Below, piece by piece: positions 17,809 to 25,560 of a stretch of 52,910 bases of DNA. Origin of the DNA: Betaproteobacteria bacterium UBA5216 (lineage in GTDB: Bacteria > Pseudomonadota > Gammaproteobacteria > Burkholderiales > SG8-41); contig DHVE01000043.1 of assembly GCA_002412495.1 (NCBI GenBank), positions 1 to 52,910 on the forward strand. The letters are read 5' to 3'. The notes below the pieces were generated by a model. The model saw only the letters and a program-made list of their open reading frames with translations. It did not search any database and was not told the origin of the DNA. Every line of letters starts with the position of its first letter. Position 1 is the first letter of the stretch. A program made the position numbers and the translations under genes.

Positions 17809-19518
17809 ATGAATCGCCGCGAATTTCTCGGCACGCTGGCGGCCGCCGCCGCGTGCGGCGCGCCGCTCGGTGCCTCGCGTGCGCAGGTGACGCAATCGCT
17901 CTACGATCTGCCGCCATTCGGCAACGTGAGCCTGCTGCACTTCACCGATTGCCATGCGCAATTGTTGCCGACGCATTTTCGCGAACCCAGCGTCAATATT
18001 GGCGTGGGCGAGGCACGCGGCCGGTTTCCCCATTTGGTCGGCGAGCATTTGCTGCGCGATGCGGGCATCAAGCCGGGCACGGCCGAGGCGCATGCGTTTA
18101 CGTATCTGGATTTTGCGGCGGCGGCAAAACGCTACGGCAGGATCGGCGGCTTCGCGCACATGGCCACGCTGGTCAAACGTCTGCGCGCGAGCCGCCCCAA
18201 CGCCTTGTTGCTCGACGGCGGCGACACGTGGCAAGGCTCGGCGACATCGCTGTGGACGCGCGGGCAGGACATGATCGCTGCCTGTCAGCAACTCGGCGTG
18301 GACATGATGACCGCGCACTGGGAATTCACCTATGGCGACAAGCGCGTGCAGGAAGCGATCAGGTCGTTGGGGCGCATCGAGTTTCTTGCGCAAAACGTCA
18401 AGACGGCGGATTTTGGCGATCCGGTGTTCAAACCGTATGTGATGCGCGAAATGAACGGCGTGCCGGTGGCGATCATTGGTCAGGCATTTCCGTACACACC
18501 GATCGCCAACCCGCGCTATTTTGTGGCGGAATGGACCTTCGGCATCCAGGAAGCGGCGCTCCAGAAAATCGTCGAAGAAGTGCGGGTCAAGGGCGCGCGC
18601 GTCGTGGTGCTGCTCTCGCACAACGGCATGGACGTCGATGTAAAACTCGCCGGGCGCGTGCGCGGCATAGACGCCATTCTCGGTGGCCACACGCATGATG
18701 GCGTGCCCAAGCCGGTGATCGTTACTAATGCGGGCGGCAAGACCGTGGTGACCAACGCCGGTTCGAATGGCAAATTTTTGGGCGTGCTCGATCTCGACGT
18801 AAAAGCCGGTGTGGTGGATTTTCGTTACCGCCTGTTGCCGGTGTTTGCCAACCTGTTGCCCGCCGATGCGGCCATGCAGTCGCTGATCGACCAAGTACGC
18901 GCGCCGTTCAAGGAAAAATTGGATGAACCGCTGGCAGTGACCGAGGGCCTGCTGTACCGGCGTGGTAATTTCAATGGCACGTTCGATCAATTGATACTCG
19001 ACGCGTTGATGGCGGCCAAAAACGCCGAGATCGGTTTCTCGCCGGGCTTTCGCTGGGGCACCACATTGTTGCCCGGCCAAACCATCACGCGCGAGCATCT
19101 GATGGATCAGACTGCCATTACGTATCCGTACGTCACAACGAACGAAATGACCGGCACGGATATCAAGGCGATTCTCGAAGACGTATGCGACAACCTGTTT
19201 AACCCCGATCCGTATTTGCAGCAGGGCGGCGACATGGTGCGCATTGGCGGCATGGCGTATGCCTGCGAACCCGCCGCCGCCGCGGGCAAGCGCATATCGG
19301 CCATGACCCTGGATGGAAAGCCGCTGGAAGCCGACAAGCGCTACAAAGTCGTCAGTTGGGCGCCGGTGGCGGAAGGTACCGAGGTTACCAAGGGCGAACC
19401 GGTGTGGGACTTGGTCGAGCGTTATCTAAAGGATCGCAAAACCATCACGCCGCGCGCGCCGAATGTGCCTCGCTTGATTGGCGTGGAGAAAAATCCGGGG
19501 CTGGCGGGGCTGGCTTAG
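17809..19518 (+). CDS. soxB: Thiosulfohydrolase SoxB
   Basis: A 569-aa periplasmic di-manganese enzyme that hydrolyses the cysteine-S-sulfonate bound to SoxYZ, releasing sulfate during thiosulfate oxidation. The twin-arginine leader MNRREFLG predicts Tat export of the folded enzyme. Metallophosphoesterase-type metal motifs are in order: HFTDCHAQ (D47, H49), DGGDTWQGS (D139), AHWEFTYG (H170), LSHNGMD (H271) and GGHTHDG (H294, H296). A 5'-nucleotidase-type C-terminal domain follows, and the length is normal for SoxB. No soxXA, soxYZ or soxCD is in the window. Neighbours are a rhodanese and a DsrE-like lipoprotein. Confidence in identity is high. Confidence 0.95.
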   Translation: MNRREFLGTLAAAAACGAPLGASRAQVTQSLYDLPPFGNVSLLHFTDCHAQLLPTHFREPSVNIGVGEARGRFPHLVGEHLLRDAGIKPGTAEAHAFTYLDFAAAAKRYGRIGGFAHMATLVKRLRASRPNALLLDGGDTWQGSATSLWTRGQDMIAACQQLGVDMMTAHWEFTYGDKRVQEAIRSLGRIEFLAQNVKTADFGDPVFKPYVMREMNGVPVAIIGQAFPYTPIANPRYFVAEWTFGIQEAALQKIVEEVRVKGARVVVLLSHNGMDVDVKLAGRVRGIDAILGGHTHDGVPKPVIVTNAGGKTVVTNAGSNGKFLGVLDLDVKAGVVDFRYRLLPVFANLLPADAAMQSLIDQVRAPFKEKLDEPLAVTEGLLYRRGNFNGTFDQLILDALMAAKNAEIGFSPGFRWGTTLLPGQTITREHLMDQTAITYPYVTTNEMTGTDIKAILEDVCDNLFNPDPYLQQGGDMVRIGGMAYACEPAAAAGKRISAMTLDGKPLEADKRYKVVSWAPVAEGTEVTKGEPVWDLVERYLKDRKTITPRAPNVPRLIGVEKNPGLAGLA

Positions 19519-19585
19519 CTGGCTCGCAAACGAGCGCGTAATCACGCGGCCCAATTCAATTTTGTATTGCTCAAGGAGACCGCAA

Positions 19586-20053
19586 ATGATTGAACTACTG
19601 AAACGGCATGGCGTGGCGGTGCTGGTATTGCTGATTCTGGGCATCGGCGGTTGCGCGACACCTCCATCGGGTGGCGGTGGGGCCAGCAACCCCATCGGCC
19701 CGGACAAAGTGGTCTATCACCTCAACGCGGGTCTGGAGCAAGCCACCAACGGGTTGCGCAATGTGCGCAACCACCTTGAAGTGAATCCGAAAGCGCAGAT
19801 CGTGGTGGTGGCGCACGCGCAGGGTGTCGATTACCTGATGAAAGACAAGAAAGACGCCAACGGCAATCCGTTCGAAGTGTCCGTACAGGAATTAAAAGAG
19901 CAGGGTGTGCGCTTCGATGTGTGCCTGATAACCCTGCGCAACCGCAAGCTCAACAAAAATCAGTTCATCGAGGAAGCGACATTCGTGCCGTCGGGCGTCG
20001 CGGAAATCGCGCGGTTGCAGCAGCGCGAGGGTTACGCCTATTTGCGGCCGTGA
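19586..20053 (+). CDS. DsrE/DsrF-like lipoprotein
   Basis: A 155-aa protein with a lipoprotein leader ending LGIGGC, so C23 would be lipid-anchored. The mature domain has the DsrE/F-like fold signature: KVVYHLNAG at the start of the first strand, LEVNPKAQIVVVAHAQGVDYL, then LKEQGVRFDVCLITLRNRKL with a second cysteine at the position used for sulfur transfer in DsrE-type proteins. AAGGAG at 19573-19578 precedes the ATG by 7 nt. It follows soxB by 67 bp on the same strand, suggesting a periplasmic sulfur-binding role; this is inferred from the fold and context. Confidence 0.82.
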   Translation: MIELLKRHGVAVLVLLILGIGGCATPPSGGGGASNPIGPDKVVYHLNAGLEQATNGLRNVRNHLEVNPKAQIVVVAHAQGVDYLMKDKKDANGNPFEVSVQELKEQGVRFDVCLITLRNRKLNKNQFIEEATFVPSGVAEIARLQQREGYAYLRP

Positions 20054-20059
20054 TGCTTC

Positions 20060-20085
20060 ACAAACACCTCAATGCAGGTGTTTGT
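20060..20085. terminator. Bidirectional hairpin terminator between convergent genes
   Basis: A perfect 10-bp inverted repeat, ACAAACACCT at 20060-20069 and AGGTGTTTGT at 20076-20085, with a 6-nt loop. It lies between the DsrE-like gene and a convergent hypothetical gene and covers the latter's final codons. There is no clear U-tract. Confidence 0.6.
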
Positions 20086-20623
20086 TCCGCGGATGCAGCG
20101 GTATCACCGTCGATGAGCCACTTTGCTCCGACGCGGGTTGTTTGGGCGGCTGCGATTTGCCGAACAGATCGCTGATCAGCGTGGCGACCTGATCGACCTC
20201 GGTTTTGCCCAAGTGACGCGACAGCAGTTGCGTGGCGTCTTCCACCACGCACTGGCGGCGAAACTCGTGTATTGCCTCGGGCGTGGGGCCGACAAACACC
20301 TGATAGAACTCGTCGTCGCCGTGATCGGGGTAATACGTGACTTCGATCTCCGATGCATATTCGGTGAGCGGGCCGACGTTCTGAATGGCGGCGCCGAGCT
20401 TGTCCTGAAAGTTGCGGCCGACTTCGCCAGTCCAGCAAATGTTCAGCGTGCGCTCGCGCGCATCGAACGCAATGCCGGGTTCTTCCTGTTCGAGGCTGCG
20501 CGCATCGGCCAGCGTTTCAACATCCAGATATTCCAGCCACGGCCGCAGCGCCTGTTCAACCTGCTTGAGGCGCACGCCCTTGCATAAAAAAATCGAGCCG
20601 TGTACGTGTACTTCCGTTCTCAT
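20069..20623 (-). CDS. Conserved hypothetical protein, 184 aa
   Basis: A soluble acidic protein beginning MRTEVHVHGSIFLCKGV. The first 120 residues look like an alpha/beta domain (VEQALRPWLEYLDVETLADA, then ICWTGEVGRNFQDKLGAAI and EIEVTYYPDHGDDEFYQVFV). The C-terminal 25 residues are Pro/Ser-rich and probably disordered. It has no signal peptide. ATG 20623 is chosen over 20653 because GGAA lies about 7 nt ahead and the protein starts with a strand. The upstream region has a good -10 on the minus strand. I do not assign a family with confidence; it resembles small betaproteobacterial conserved hypotheticals. Confidence 0.7.
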   Translation of the reverse strand: MRTEVHVHGSIFLCKGVRLKQVEQALRPWLEYLDVETLADARSLEQEEPGIAFDARERTLNICWTGEVGRNFQDKLGAAIQNVGPLTEYASEIEVTYYPDHGDDEFYQVFVGPTPEAIHEFRRQCVVEDATQLLSRHLGKTEVDQVATLISDLFGKSQPPKQPASEQSGSSTVIPLHPRNKHLH

Positions 20624-20670
20624 AACGATTCCAAGGTAACCGGCGCACACCAAAAGCGAGCCGGGCGCGC

Positions 20671-20676
20671 ATTATA
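20671..20676 (-). promoter_or_regulatory. Likely -10 box of the 184-aa hypothetical gene
   Basis: TATAAT on the minus strand, in a strongly AT-rich stretch (20671-20712) unlike the surrounding DNA, 48 nt upstream of ATG 20623. A loose -35 (TATTGT) lies 17 nt further upstream. Confidence 0.5.
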
Positions 20677-20706
20677 ACGTACTCTAAATAAACACAATAA
20701 AAACAA

Positions 20707-21633
20707 TTACTTAAGAGTATTTGGCCGATTCGTGAAACCCAGTTCCGCGAGCATCGTTCCCATTTCGTTTTGTTCGTGTTGCAGATGTTCACGCAGCGCA
20801 TAGCCCGTGACCCGCATCGGCGTCCAGTAGTGGCGCGCGAGTTCCGGCGCCCACGACGGTGCCTGTGTGGCCTGTGTCAGCGCGTTTTCCCAATAGGCCA
20901 CTTGTTCGGGATTAAGCCCGCGCGCGCCATGCACGCCGCGCCACGCACCCAGCGTACAGGGCACGCCGAGTTCCAGCCACGTGGGTGTTTGCGCATACCA
21001 GCCCGCGAGCCGCGCGGGTGACGACACCGCGAGCGCGCGACACACGCCGGCTTCAAGTTCCGTGACGGCACTGGCCGCGGTGACAGCAGCCACATCCGCG
21101 TTGCCCGCCACCACATCGGCCACGGCGTCGAGCGCCGAGTCGAACACGCGGACCACCGGCGCGCGCACATCACCGCCGGCGTGACGCGTGACTTGCGCCA
21201 GCGCAATGTGATTCGGATTGCCCGCCGCGGTGGACAGCGCCACCGTGACCTTGGCGGTATCGGTGCGCAGGCGTTTCAGCAGCTCACCCGCGCTGCGATA
21301 CGACGAATCGCTGCGCGTTACAAACGCGATGTACTCGTTATACAGAATCGCCAGCGGCGTGTAGCTGTCGTGATTGAACGCGGCGATGCCAGTCAAAAAA
21401 TCCGTCGTCAGATTCGGCGAACTGATGCACAGCAGGTGCGGGTCGCCCGCGCGCGCGTCCACGCTGGCCCACACCTTGCGCGCGCCGTCGCCGGGGATAT
21501 TCACGACGCGATTGTTGACATTGCTGACGTTCAGCGCGGCCGCCAGCGTGCGCGCCGTGCGATCCAAGCCGCCGCCGGGCGGCGTGCCCGCGAGAATGTC
21601 GATCTGGCGTTCAGGTTTCCAGGCGGCGCTCAT
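20707..21633 (-). CDS. TctC/Bug-like protein without signal peptide
   Basis: A 308-aa divergent member of the Bug/TctC fold. It keeps ILAGTPPGGGLDRTAR (the ligand loop) and a two-lobe length, but lacks the VVENRxGA, PDGYTL and VPYKG motifs in standard form; the corresponding part reads VNNRVVNIPGDGARKVWASV. The start at ATG 21633 overlaps the upstream gene's stop as ATGA, and the protein begins MSAAWKPERQIDILAG with no signal peptide. The frame is open further upstream to 21789, but that segment is antisense noise overlapping the neighbour. It is coupled to an Asp/Glu-racemase-family enzyme. A cytoplasmic location is inferred. Confidence 0.75.
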   Translation of the reverse strand: MSAAWKPERQIDILAGTPPGGGLDRTARTLAAALNVSNVNNRVVNIPGDGARKVWASVDARAGDPHLLCISSPNLTTDFLTGIAAFNHDSYTPLAILYNEYIAFVTRSDSSYRSAGELLKRLRTDTAKVTVALSTAAGNPNHIALAQVTRHAGGDVRAPVVRVFDSALDAVADVVAGNADVAAVTAASAVTELEAGVCRALAVSSPARLAGWYAQTPTWLELGVPCTLGAWRGVHGARGLNPEQVAYWENALTQATQAPSWAPELARHYWTPMRVTGYALREHLQHEQNEMGTMLAELGFTNRPNTLK

Positions 21634-22352
21634 GATAGTTTGAACAACCGGCCCGCGCCGGGCACATCGCGCTTGTCGTTCATCAGTCGCAGCATCGCCC
21701 ACATCATCGAGGCATTGCTGGTGACCACCGGCTTGCCGTATTTTTGCTCGATGCCATCGATGATTTCGAGCGTGCGGAAGTTCGAGCAACTGATGAAAAT
21801 CGCTTCGGTGTCGGGGCGCATCACCTCATCCACCAACGTGAGTATGCGTTCGCGCGTGATGGTGGAATGGGCCTCGGTGGAAAGGCCCTGCATCGCGAGC
21901 ACGTCAAAACCATCGGCGGTGAGATACTGTTTCAGACGCTCGTTCAGCCACGGCGCATAAGGCGAGGCAAGGCTCAACTTCTTGGCTCCGAGCGCGCGCA
22001 AGCCATCGACGATGGCGCGCGACGAGGTGGCGCAGGGAATGCCGGTTTCGGATTTGATGCGTTCGGCCAGCGCTTTATCTTCGGCAGGCGTGTGCAAAAA
22101 GCCGCTGGCGGTGCAGCCGTAGCCAATGACACTCACCTTGGCGTGCGCCAGCAGTTTGGCCGCTTCGGGCGCCTGCACGGAAAGCCCCATCAACCTTTCT
22201 TCGGTGTCGGCGGTGTGCGGTATGCGCATCGAGTGTACCGATGCGCCCGTGTTGCCCATCGCGGCGAGGCGTTGTGTCTCATATTCCATCACCGTGTTCC
22301 ACGACGGCACGATGAGGCCGATTTTTTGTTGCCACGTGTCTTTTTTATCCAT
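21630..22352 (-). CDS. Maleate isomerase/arylmalonate decarboxylase/Asp-Glu racemase family protein
   Basis: A 240-aa cytosolic enzyme of the Asp/Glu racemase superfamily, nearest in layout to maleate cis-trans isomerases and arylmalonate decarboxylases. It has GLIVPSWNTVMEYE at the N-terminus (substrate Asn19) and the two catalytic cysteines expected of the group, C80 in IGYGCTASG and C189 in IFISCSNFRT. ATG 22352 is preferred to 22361 because GGGA is 10 nt ahead of it. It is coupled by ATGA to the TctC-like gene downstream and divergent from a classic Bug gene, a common arrangement for catabolic enzyme plus binding protein. The exact reaction cannot be fixed by eye. Confidence 0.82.
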   Translation of the reverse strand: MDKKDTWQQKIGLIVPSWNTVMEYETQRLAAMGNTGASVHSMRIPHTADTEERLMGLSVQAPEAAKLLAHAKVSVIGYGCTASGFLHTPAEDKALAERIKSETGIPCATSSRAIVDGLRALGAKKLSLASPYAPWLNERLKQYLTADGFDVLAMQGLSTEAHSTITRERILTLVDEVMRPDTEAIFISCSNFRTLEIIDGIEQKYGKPVVTSNASMMWAMLRLMNDKRDVPGAGRLFKLS

Positions 22353-22435
22353 TGCGGTCATTCCCGATTTTTGCTTGTGCAAAGGATAGCAGATACTTTA
22401 CGCTTGCCACGAAGAACCTTAGGAGGAGCGTCACG

Positions 22436-23413
22436 ATGAATTTACGCGCAATTTCACCGGCCGCGCTGGCCATGCTGGCCACGGGGGTGCTCACCGCGTT
22501 GCCCGTATTGGGTCAAGGCTATCCGCAAAAAGCGATACGCATTGTCGTGCCGTTTCCGGCGGGCGGCACCACCGACATCCTCGCGCGCGCCATCGGCCAG
22601 AAACTCACCGAACAGTTCAAGCAGCAGATCATCGTTGATAACCGTCCCGGCGCGGGCGCGAACATCGGCGCTGAGGTTGCGGCCAAGTCGCCGCCTGACG
22701 GCTACACCTTGTTTGGCATTTCCACCATTCACGCGATCAATCCGAGTTTGTACAGCAAGCTTGCGTACGACCCGATACGCGATTTCGCGCCGATCACCAA
22801 TGTGGCCGCGACGTCGCAAATTCTTACCGTGCATCCGTCGCTGCCGGTGAAAACCGTCAAGGAATTCATCGCCTATGCCAAGGCCAAACCCGGCGAGTTG
22901 AACTACAGCTCGGCCGGCAACGGCAGCCAGCCGCATCTCACGGCGGAGCTGTTTAAAACCATGACCGGCGTGAGTTATGTGCATGTGCCCTACAAGGGCG
23001 CGCCGCCCGCGATGACGGATCTGCTGGCGGGGCAAGTGGCACTGACGTTCGCCACCGCGCCGTCGGCGGTGCCGCATGTGCGCTCCGGCAAGCTGCGCGC
23101 CCTTGGTGTGAGTACCGCGGCGCGCATCAAGGCGCTGCCTGATGTGCCCACCATCGCCGAAGCCGGCGTGCCCGGATTCGAAGCGGCGGGCTGGAATGGC
23201 CTGGTCGCGCCCGCCAACACACCGGCTGCGATCATCGAGCGCTTGCACGGCGCCATCGTGAAAATCATCGAAGAACCCGCGATGGCCAGGTATCTGGCGG
23301 ATCAGGGCGCCGACCCCTGGACCATGACGCCCACGCAGTACGCCGACTACATCAAATCCGAAGTCGCCAAGTGGTCGAAGGTGGTCAAGGCGTCGGGCGC
23401 GAAGATCGATTGA
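22436..23413 (+). CDS. Bug/TctC-family periplasmic substrate-binding protein
   Basis: A 325-aa Bug receptor with a strong SD (AGGAGGAG at 22421-22428) ahead of ATG 22436 and a signal peptide MNLRAISPAALAMLATGVLT with cleavage after LGQ. It has the most canonical motifs in the window: AIRIVVPFPAGGTTD, IIVDNRPGAGANIG, PDGYTLF, VHVPYKGAPPA and KWSKVVKASG. It is divergent from the maleate-isomerase-family gene, with starts 83 bp apart, so common control is likely. A REPIN-like twin hairpin follows the stop. Confidence 0.92.
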   Translation: MNLRAISPAALAMLATGVLTALPVLGQGYPQKAIRIVVPFPAGGTTDILARAIGQKLTEQFKQQIIVDNRPGAGANIGAEVAAKSPPDGYTLFGISTIHAINPSLYSKLAYDPIRDFAPITNVAATSQILTVHPSLPVKTVKEFIAYAKAKPGELNYSSAGNGSQPHLTAELFKTMTGVSYVHVPYKGAPPAMTDLLAGQVALTFATAPSAVPHVRSGKLRALGVSTAARIKALPDVPTIAEAGVPGFEAAGWNGLVAPANTPAAIIERLHGAIVKIIEEPAMARYLADQGADPWTMTPTQYADYIKSEVAKWSKVVKASGAKID

Positions 23414-23422
23414 TCTGCCGTA

Positions 23423-23489
23423 GGGCGGGAGCCATCCCGCCTTGCGTGATTTCCCGTGAACGTAGCCGAAGGCGGGATGGCTCCCGCCC
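23423..23489. repeat. REPIN-like twin hairpin between convergent genes
   Basis: A perfect 19-nt inverted repeat at 23423-23441 and 23471-23489, separated by 29 nt. Each arm is itself a hairpin (GGCGGGA and TCCCGCC around a 4-nt loop). This double-palindrome geometry is typical of REP doublets. It fills the 85-bp gap between two convergent genes and can act as a bidirectional terminator. Confidence 0.8.
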
Positions 23490-23498
23490 GGTGTGCGA

Positions 23499-24335
23499 TC
23501 AATGCGCGGCAGATTCCTTGATCGACACGCGCCAGTGGATGCGGTCTTCCTCGGGCGGGTAATCGCCTGCGGCTTTGTGGTACGAGCAGCGGTTATCCCA
23601 GATCACGATATCGCCTTTTTGCCACTGATGGTGATACTCCGCGCCGGGCTGCACCATGTAAGTCGTTAGCTCGTCGATCAACGCATCGCTTTCTTCCGGC
23701 GGCAAACCTTCGACACGCAGGATTTTTCCGGGATCGAAATACAGCGCCTTGCGACCGGTTTCGGGATGGACGCGCGCCAGCAGATGCAGCGCGGGTTTCT
23801 TGTCCTGATCCTCGGGATTCAACAGCGCCACCGCGCGGCGGCGTCCGCCGTAGACAAACGCGCCGAAGCGGCCTTCGATGCGTTGTTTAAGCCGATCCGG
23901 CAGCGCGTCGTAGGCTGCATACATGCTGGCGAACAGCGTGTTGCCGCCGCGGCTGGGAATCGCCACGCCGTACAACTGCGTTGCCTTGAACGGCACATCG
24001 TCGTACGCGCCGTCCGTGTGCCAGCCCGACGCGCCACGACCGTAAATCGCCTGATTGAGTGTGCCGTCGGCGTTGAATTTGTTCACGCCGAGCAGCGTGA
24101 CTTCGGGGCAATCCGGATGGCGCGTGCTTTTTGACGGATGCGGGTCGATGCGTCCGAAGCGTTTGCTGTAGGCGAGAAATTCCGGCAGTTCAAGCTGCTG
24201 CCCGCGCACCACCAGCACATTGCAGTCCAGCCACGTGCGGTAGAGTGTGTTGAACGTTTCGTCGCTCATCTTCCGGACATCGATGCCCTCGGCAATCGCG
24301 CCGACTTGCGGCGTCATACGGCGGATTTCAAGCAT
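23499..24335 (-). CDS. TauD/TfdA-family Fe(II)/2-oxoglutarate dioxygenase
   Basis: A 278-aa non-heme iron dioxygenase. The iron ligands are H106 and D108 (GWHTDGAYDD) and H253 (CSYHKAAGDYP); R269 in RIHWRVS is placed to bind 2-oxoglutarate. Length and motif order match TauD (taurine) and TfdA (2,4-D) enzymes; the true substrate is unknown. AAAAGGAGC lies 7 nt before the ATG. It is convergent with a Bug gene. Members of this family often sit with Bug receptors for the same acid, but the pairing here is only positional. Confidence 0.88.
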   Translation of the reverse strand: MLEIRRMTPQVGAIAEGIDVRKMSDETFNTLYRTWLDCNVLVVRGQQLELPEFLAYSKRFGRIDPHPSKSTRHPDCPEVTLLGVNKFNADGTLNQAIYGRGASGWHTDGAYDDVPFKATQLYGVAIPSRGGNTLFASMYAAYDALPDRLKQRIEGRFGAFVYGGRRRAVALLNPEDQDKKPALHLLARVHPETGRKALYFDPGKILRVEGLPPEESDALIDELTTYMVQPGAEYHHQWQKGDIVIWDNRCSYHKAAGDYPPEEDRIHWRVSIKESAAH

Positions 24336-24371
24336 GGTGGTGCTCCTTTTAACGTTTGAGTTAATGCGATC

Positions 24372-25262
24372 TCATGCCGCGCCCTGCACATTGATGGACA
24401 ACTTCGTCTCGCCAGTTGGGGTCATGGTGGCAACTGCAAGCGCGTCGCGTCCACCGAGAGTTGCTTTACCCCAAGCAATTTGCACCGAGCCCAGCCGTCC
24501 GTACCGCATTCCGAACTTGCCCACGACGATCTTGCAGGGCCCCGCGATCCGAATCGCCTCAATCATTCGAAGAACTTTGGGGGCCAGCTTCATCATGTAG
24601 AGCGGGCGTCCGAGGTGGTCTTGCGGCAGCTCCCAAATGAACTCGAAGCGCACGTGCTCCTCGCGGCCTTCGTTCGTCAGATACCCCCTGACGCGATCAC
24701 TATTTAGAACCTTATTGACGAGTTCCTTTGTTTGGCAGAGCTCGACGCCGTCATCGAGGTACAGGAGGTTGTCGGGGCTTGTGGCGACGGTCTCAGGCGG
24801 AAGATCGTCGGTCTGTGCGACTCGGATGCTTACTTTGTCGGCAGAGAGTTCGTACGTCTTGTGCCAGAGTGACCCTGTTGGGCCTATGAGGGCGGGAATG
24901 TCCGCAGACTCCTGAGTCTCAAGTGTAAAGAGCTCGATTCCGTACTTGGACGCGACGTCTTGTGCTTCCCTTGTGAAGCCAGTGGCCGATGCGAGCAAGA
25001 GCACATTTGTGTCGAGCCTTTCGTGCTTCGACTTCATCGTGTCGATCCACGTCACATCGGCGACGCGCTTGTGATCGCGGCACTCCACGGAAACGACAAC
25101 GGGATGCGAACCGACCTTACCCTTGATTACGACATCTACCTCCCGATAGCGCTTTGTGAGTCGATCGCGCATCATCTTTGACTCGGTGACTTTGGCTCCC
25201 TCGGCGAGGTTCACTCGCACCAAGTAGACGAGGCGTTGAAAGTCGTTGGATCGCTTGGGCAT
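24372..25262 (-). CDS. Mrr-like PD-(D/E)XK nuclease-fold hypothetical protein
   Basis: A 296-aa protein whose first 115 residues resemble the Mrr/restriction-endonuclease-like fold: YREVDVVIKG supplies D43, VVVSVECRDHKR supplies E60-C-R62 where E-x-K is usual, then NVLLLASATGFTREAQDVAS matches the strand-helix segment (GFt..A) of the family. The remaining 180 residues, with many charged stretches and no recognised domain, could recognise a target. K replaced by R at position 62 could weaken or alter catalysis; K65 may substitute. Its codon use is less GC-biased than the neighbours, and an AT-rich region lies upstream, both consistent with horizontal acquisition. No methyltransferase partner is adjacent. 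Confidence 0.65.
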   Translation of the reverse strand: MPKRSNDFQRLVYLVRVNLAEGAKVTESKMMRDRLTKRYREVDVVIKGKVGSHPVVVSVECRDHKRVADVTWIDTMKSKHERLDTNVLLLASATGFTREAQDVASKYGIELFTLETQESADIPALIGPTGSLWHKTYELSADKVSIRVAQTDDLPPETVATSPDNLLYLDDGVELCQTKELVNKVLNSDRVRGYLTNEGREEHVRFEFIWELPQDHLGRPLYMMKLAPKVLRMIEAIRIAGPCKIVVGKFGMRYGRLGSVQIAWGKATLGGRDALAVATMTPTGETKLSINVQGAA

Positions 25263-25560
25263 GCGAAGAGTAGCTGTGCGGCCTTGATTTAACCTGCAAA
25301 AACGCCTGTTAGCATCCCGGCATGTTTGTTAATATTCCAAGGAATGTTTGTAAATTATCATTTATAAACAATAAATTACAATATTTTGAATTCAATTCTA
25401 TACGGTTAGATACGGCATGAAAAGCAGCAAGCTCCATCAAGCGTAGCCACAGTAGAGACGCAGTGCAACCGGGGATTGCAACTTTGAGCGCAAGTTCCCG
25501 CACTCAATAAACGCACGACGCCGCCCTACGCGCGGGCATCGCGGTAAAAACAACGCGGCA
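25263..25560. other. AT-rich intergenic region with imperfect palindrome
   Basis: About 300 bp without a convincing gene. The segment 25320-25420 is much more AT-rich than the rest of the window. It contains an 11-bp inverted repeat with one mismatch, TGTTTGTAAAT at 25345-25355 and ATTTATAAACA at 25360-25370, which has the size of a dimeric-regulator operator. A 64-codon minus-strand frame (25309-25503) lacks a clear SD and is not called. Confidence 0.5.
25345..25370. promoter_or_regulatory. Operator-like AT-rich inverted repeat
   Basis: Two 11-nt arms with one mismatch and a 4-nt spacer, 82 nt upstream of the Mrr-like gene's start. It is a plausible binding site for a dimeric regulator controlling that gene; no regulator gene is adjacent. 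Confidence 0.35.

Noticed and set aside
25309..25503. 64-aa minus-strand gene in the AT-rich gap
   Set aside because: No SD, no similarity, and sequence composition follows the AT-rich spacer. Not called.
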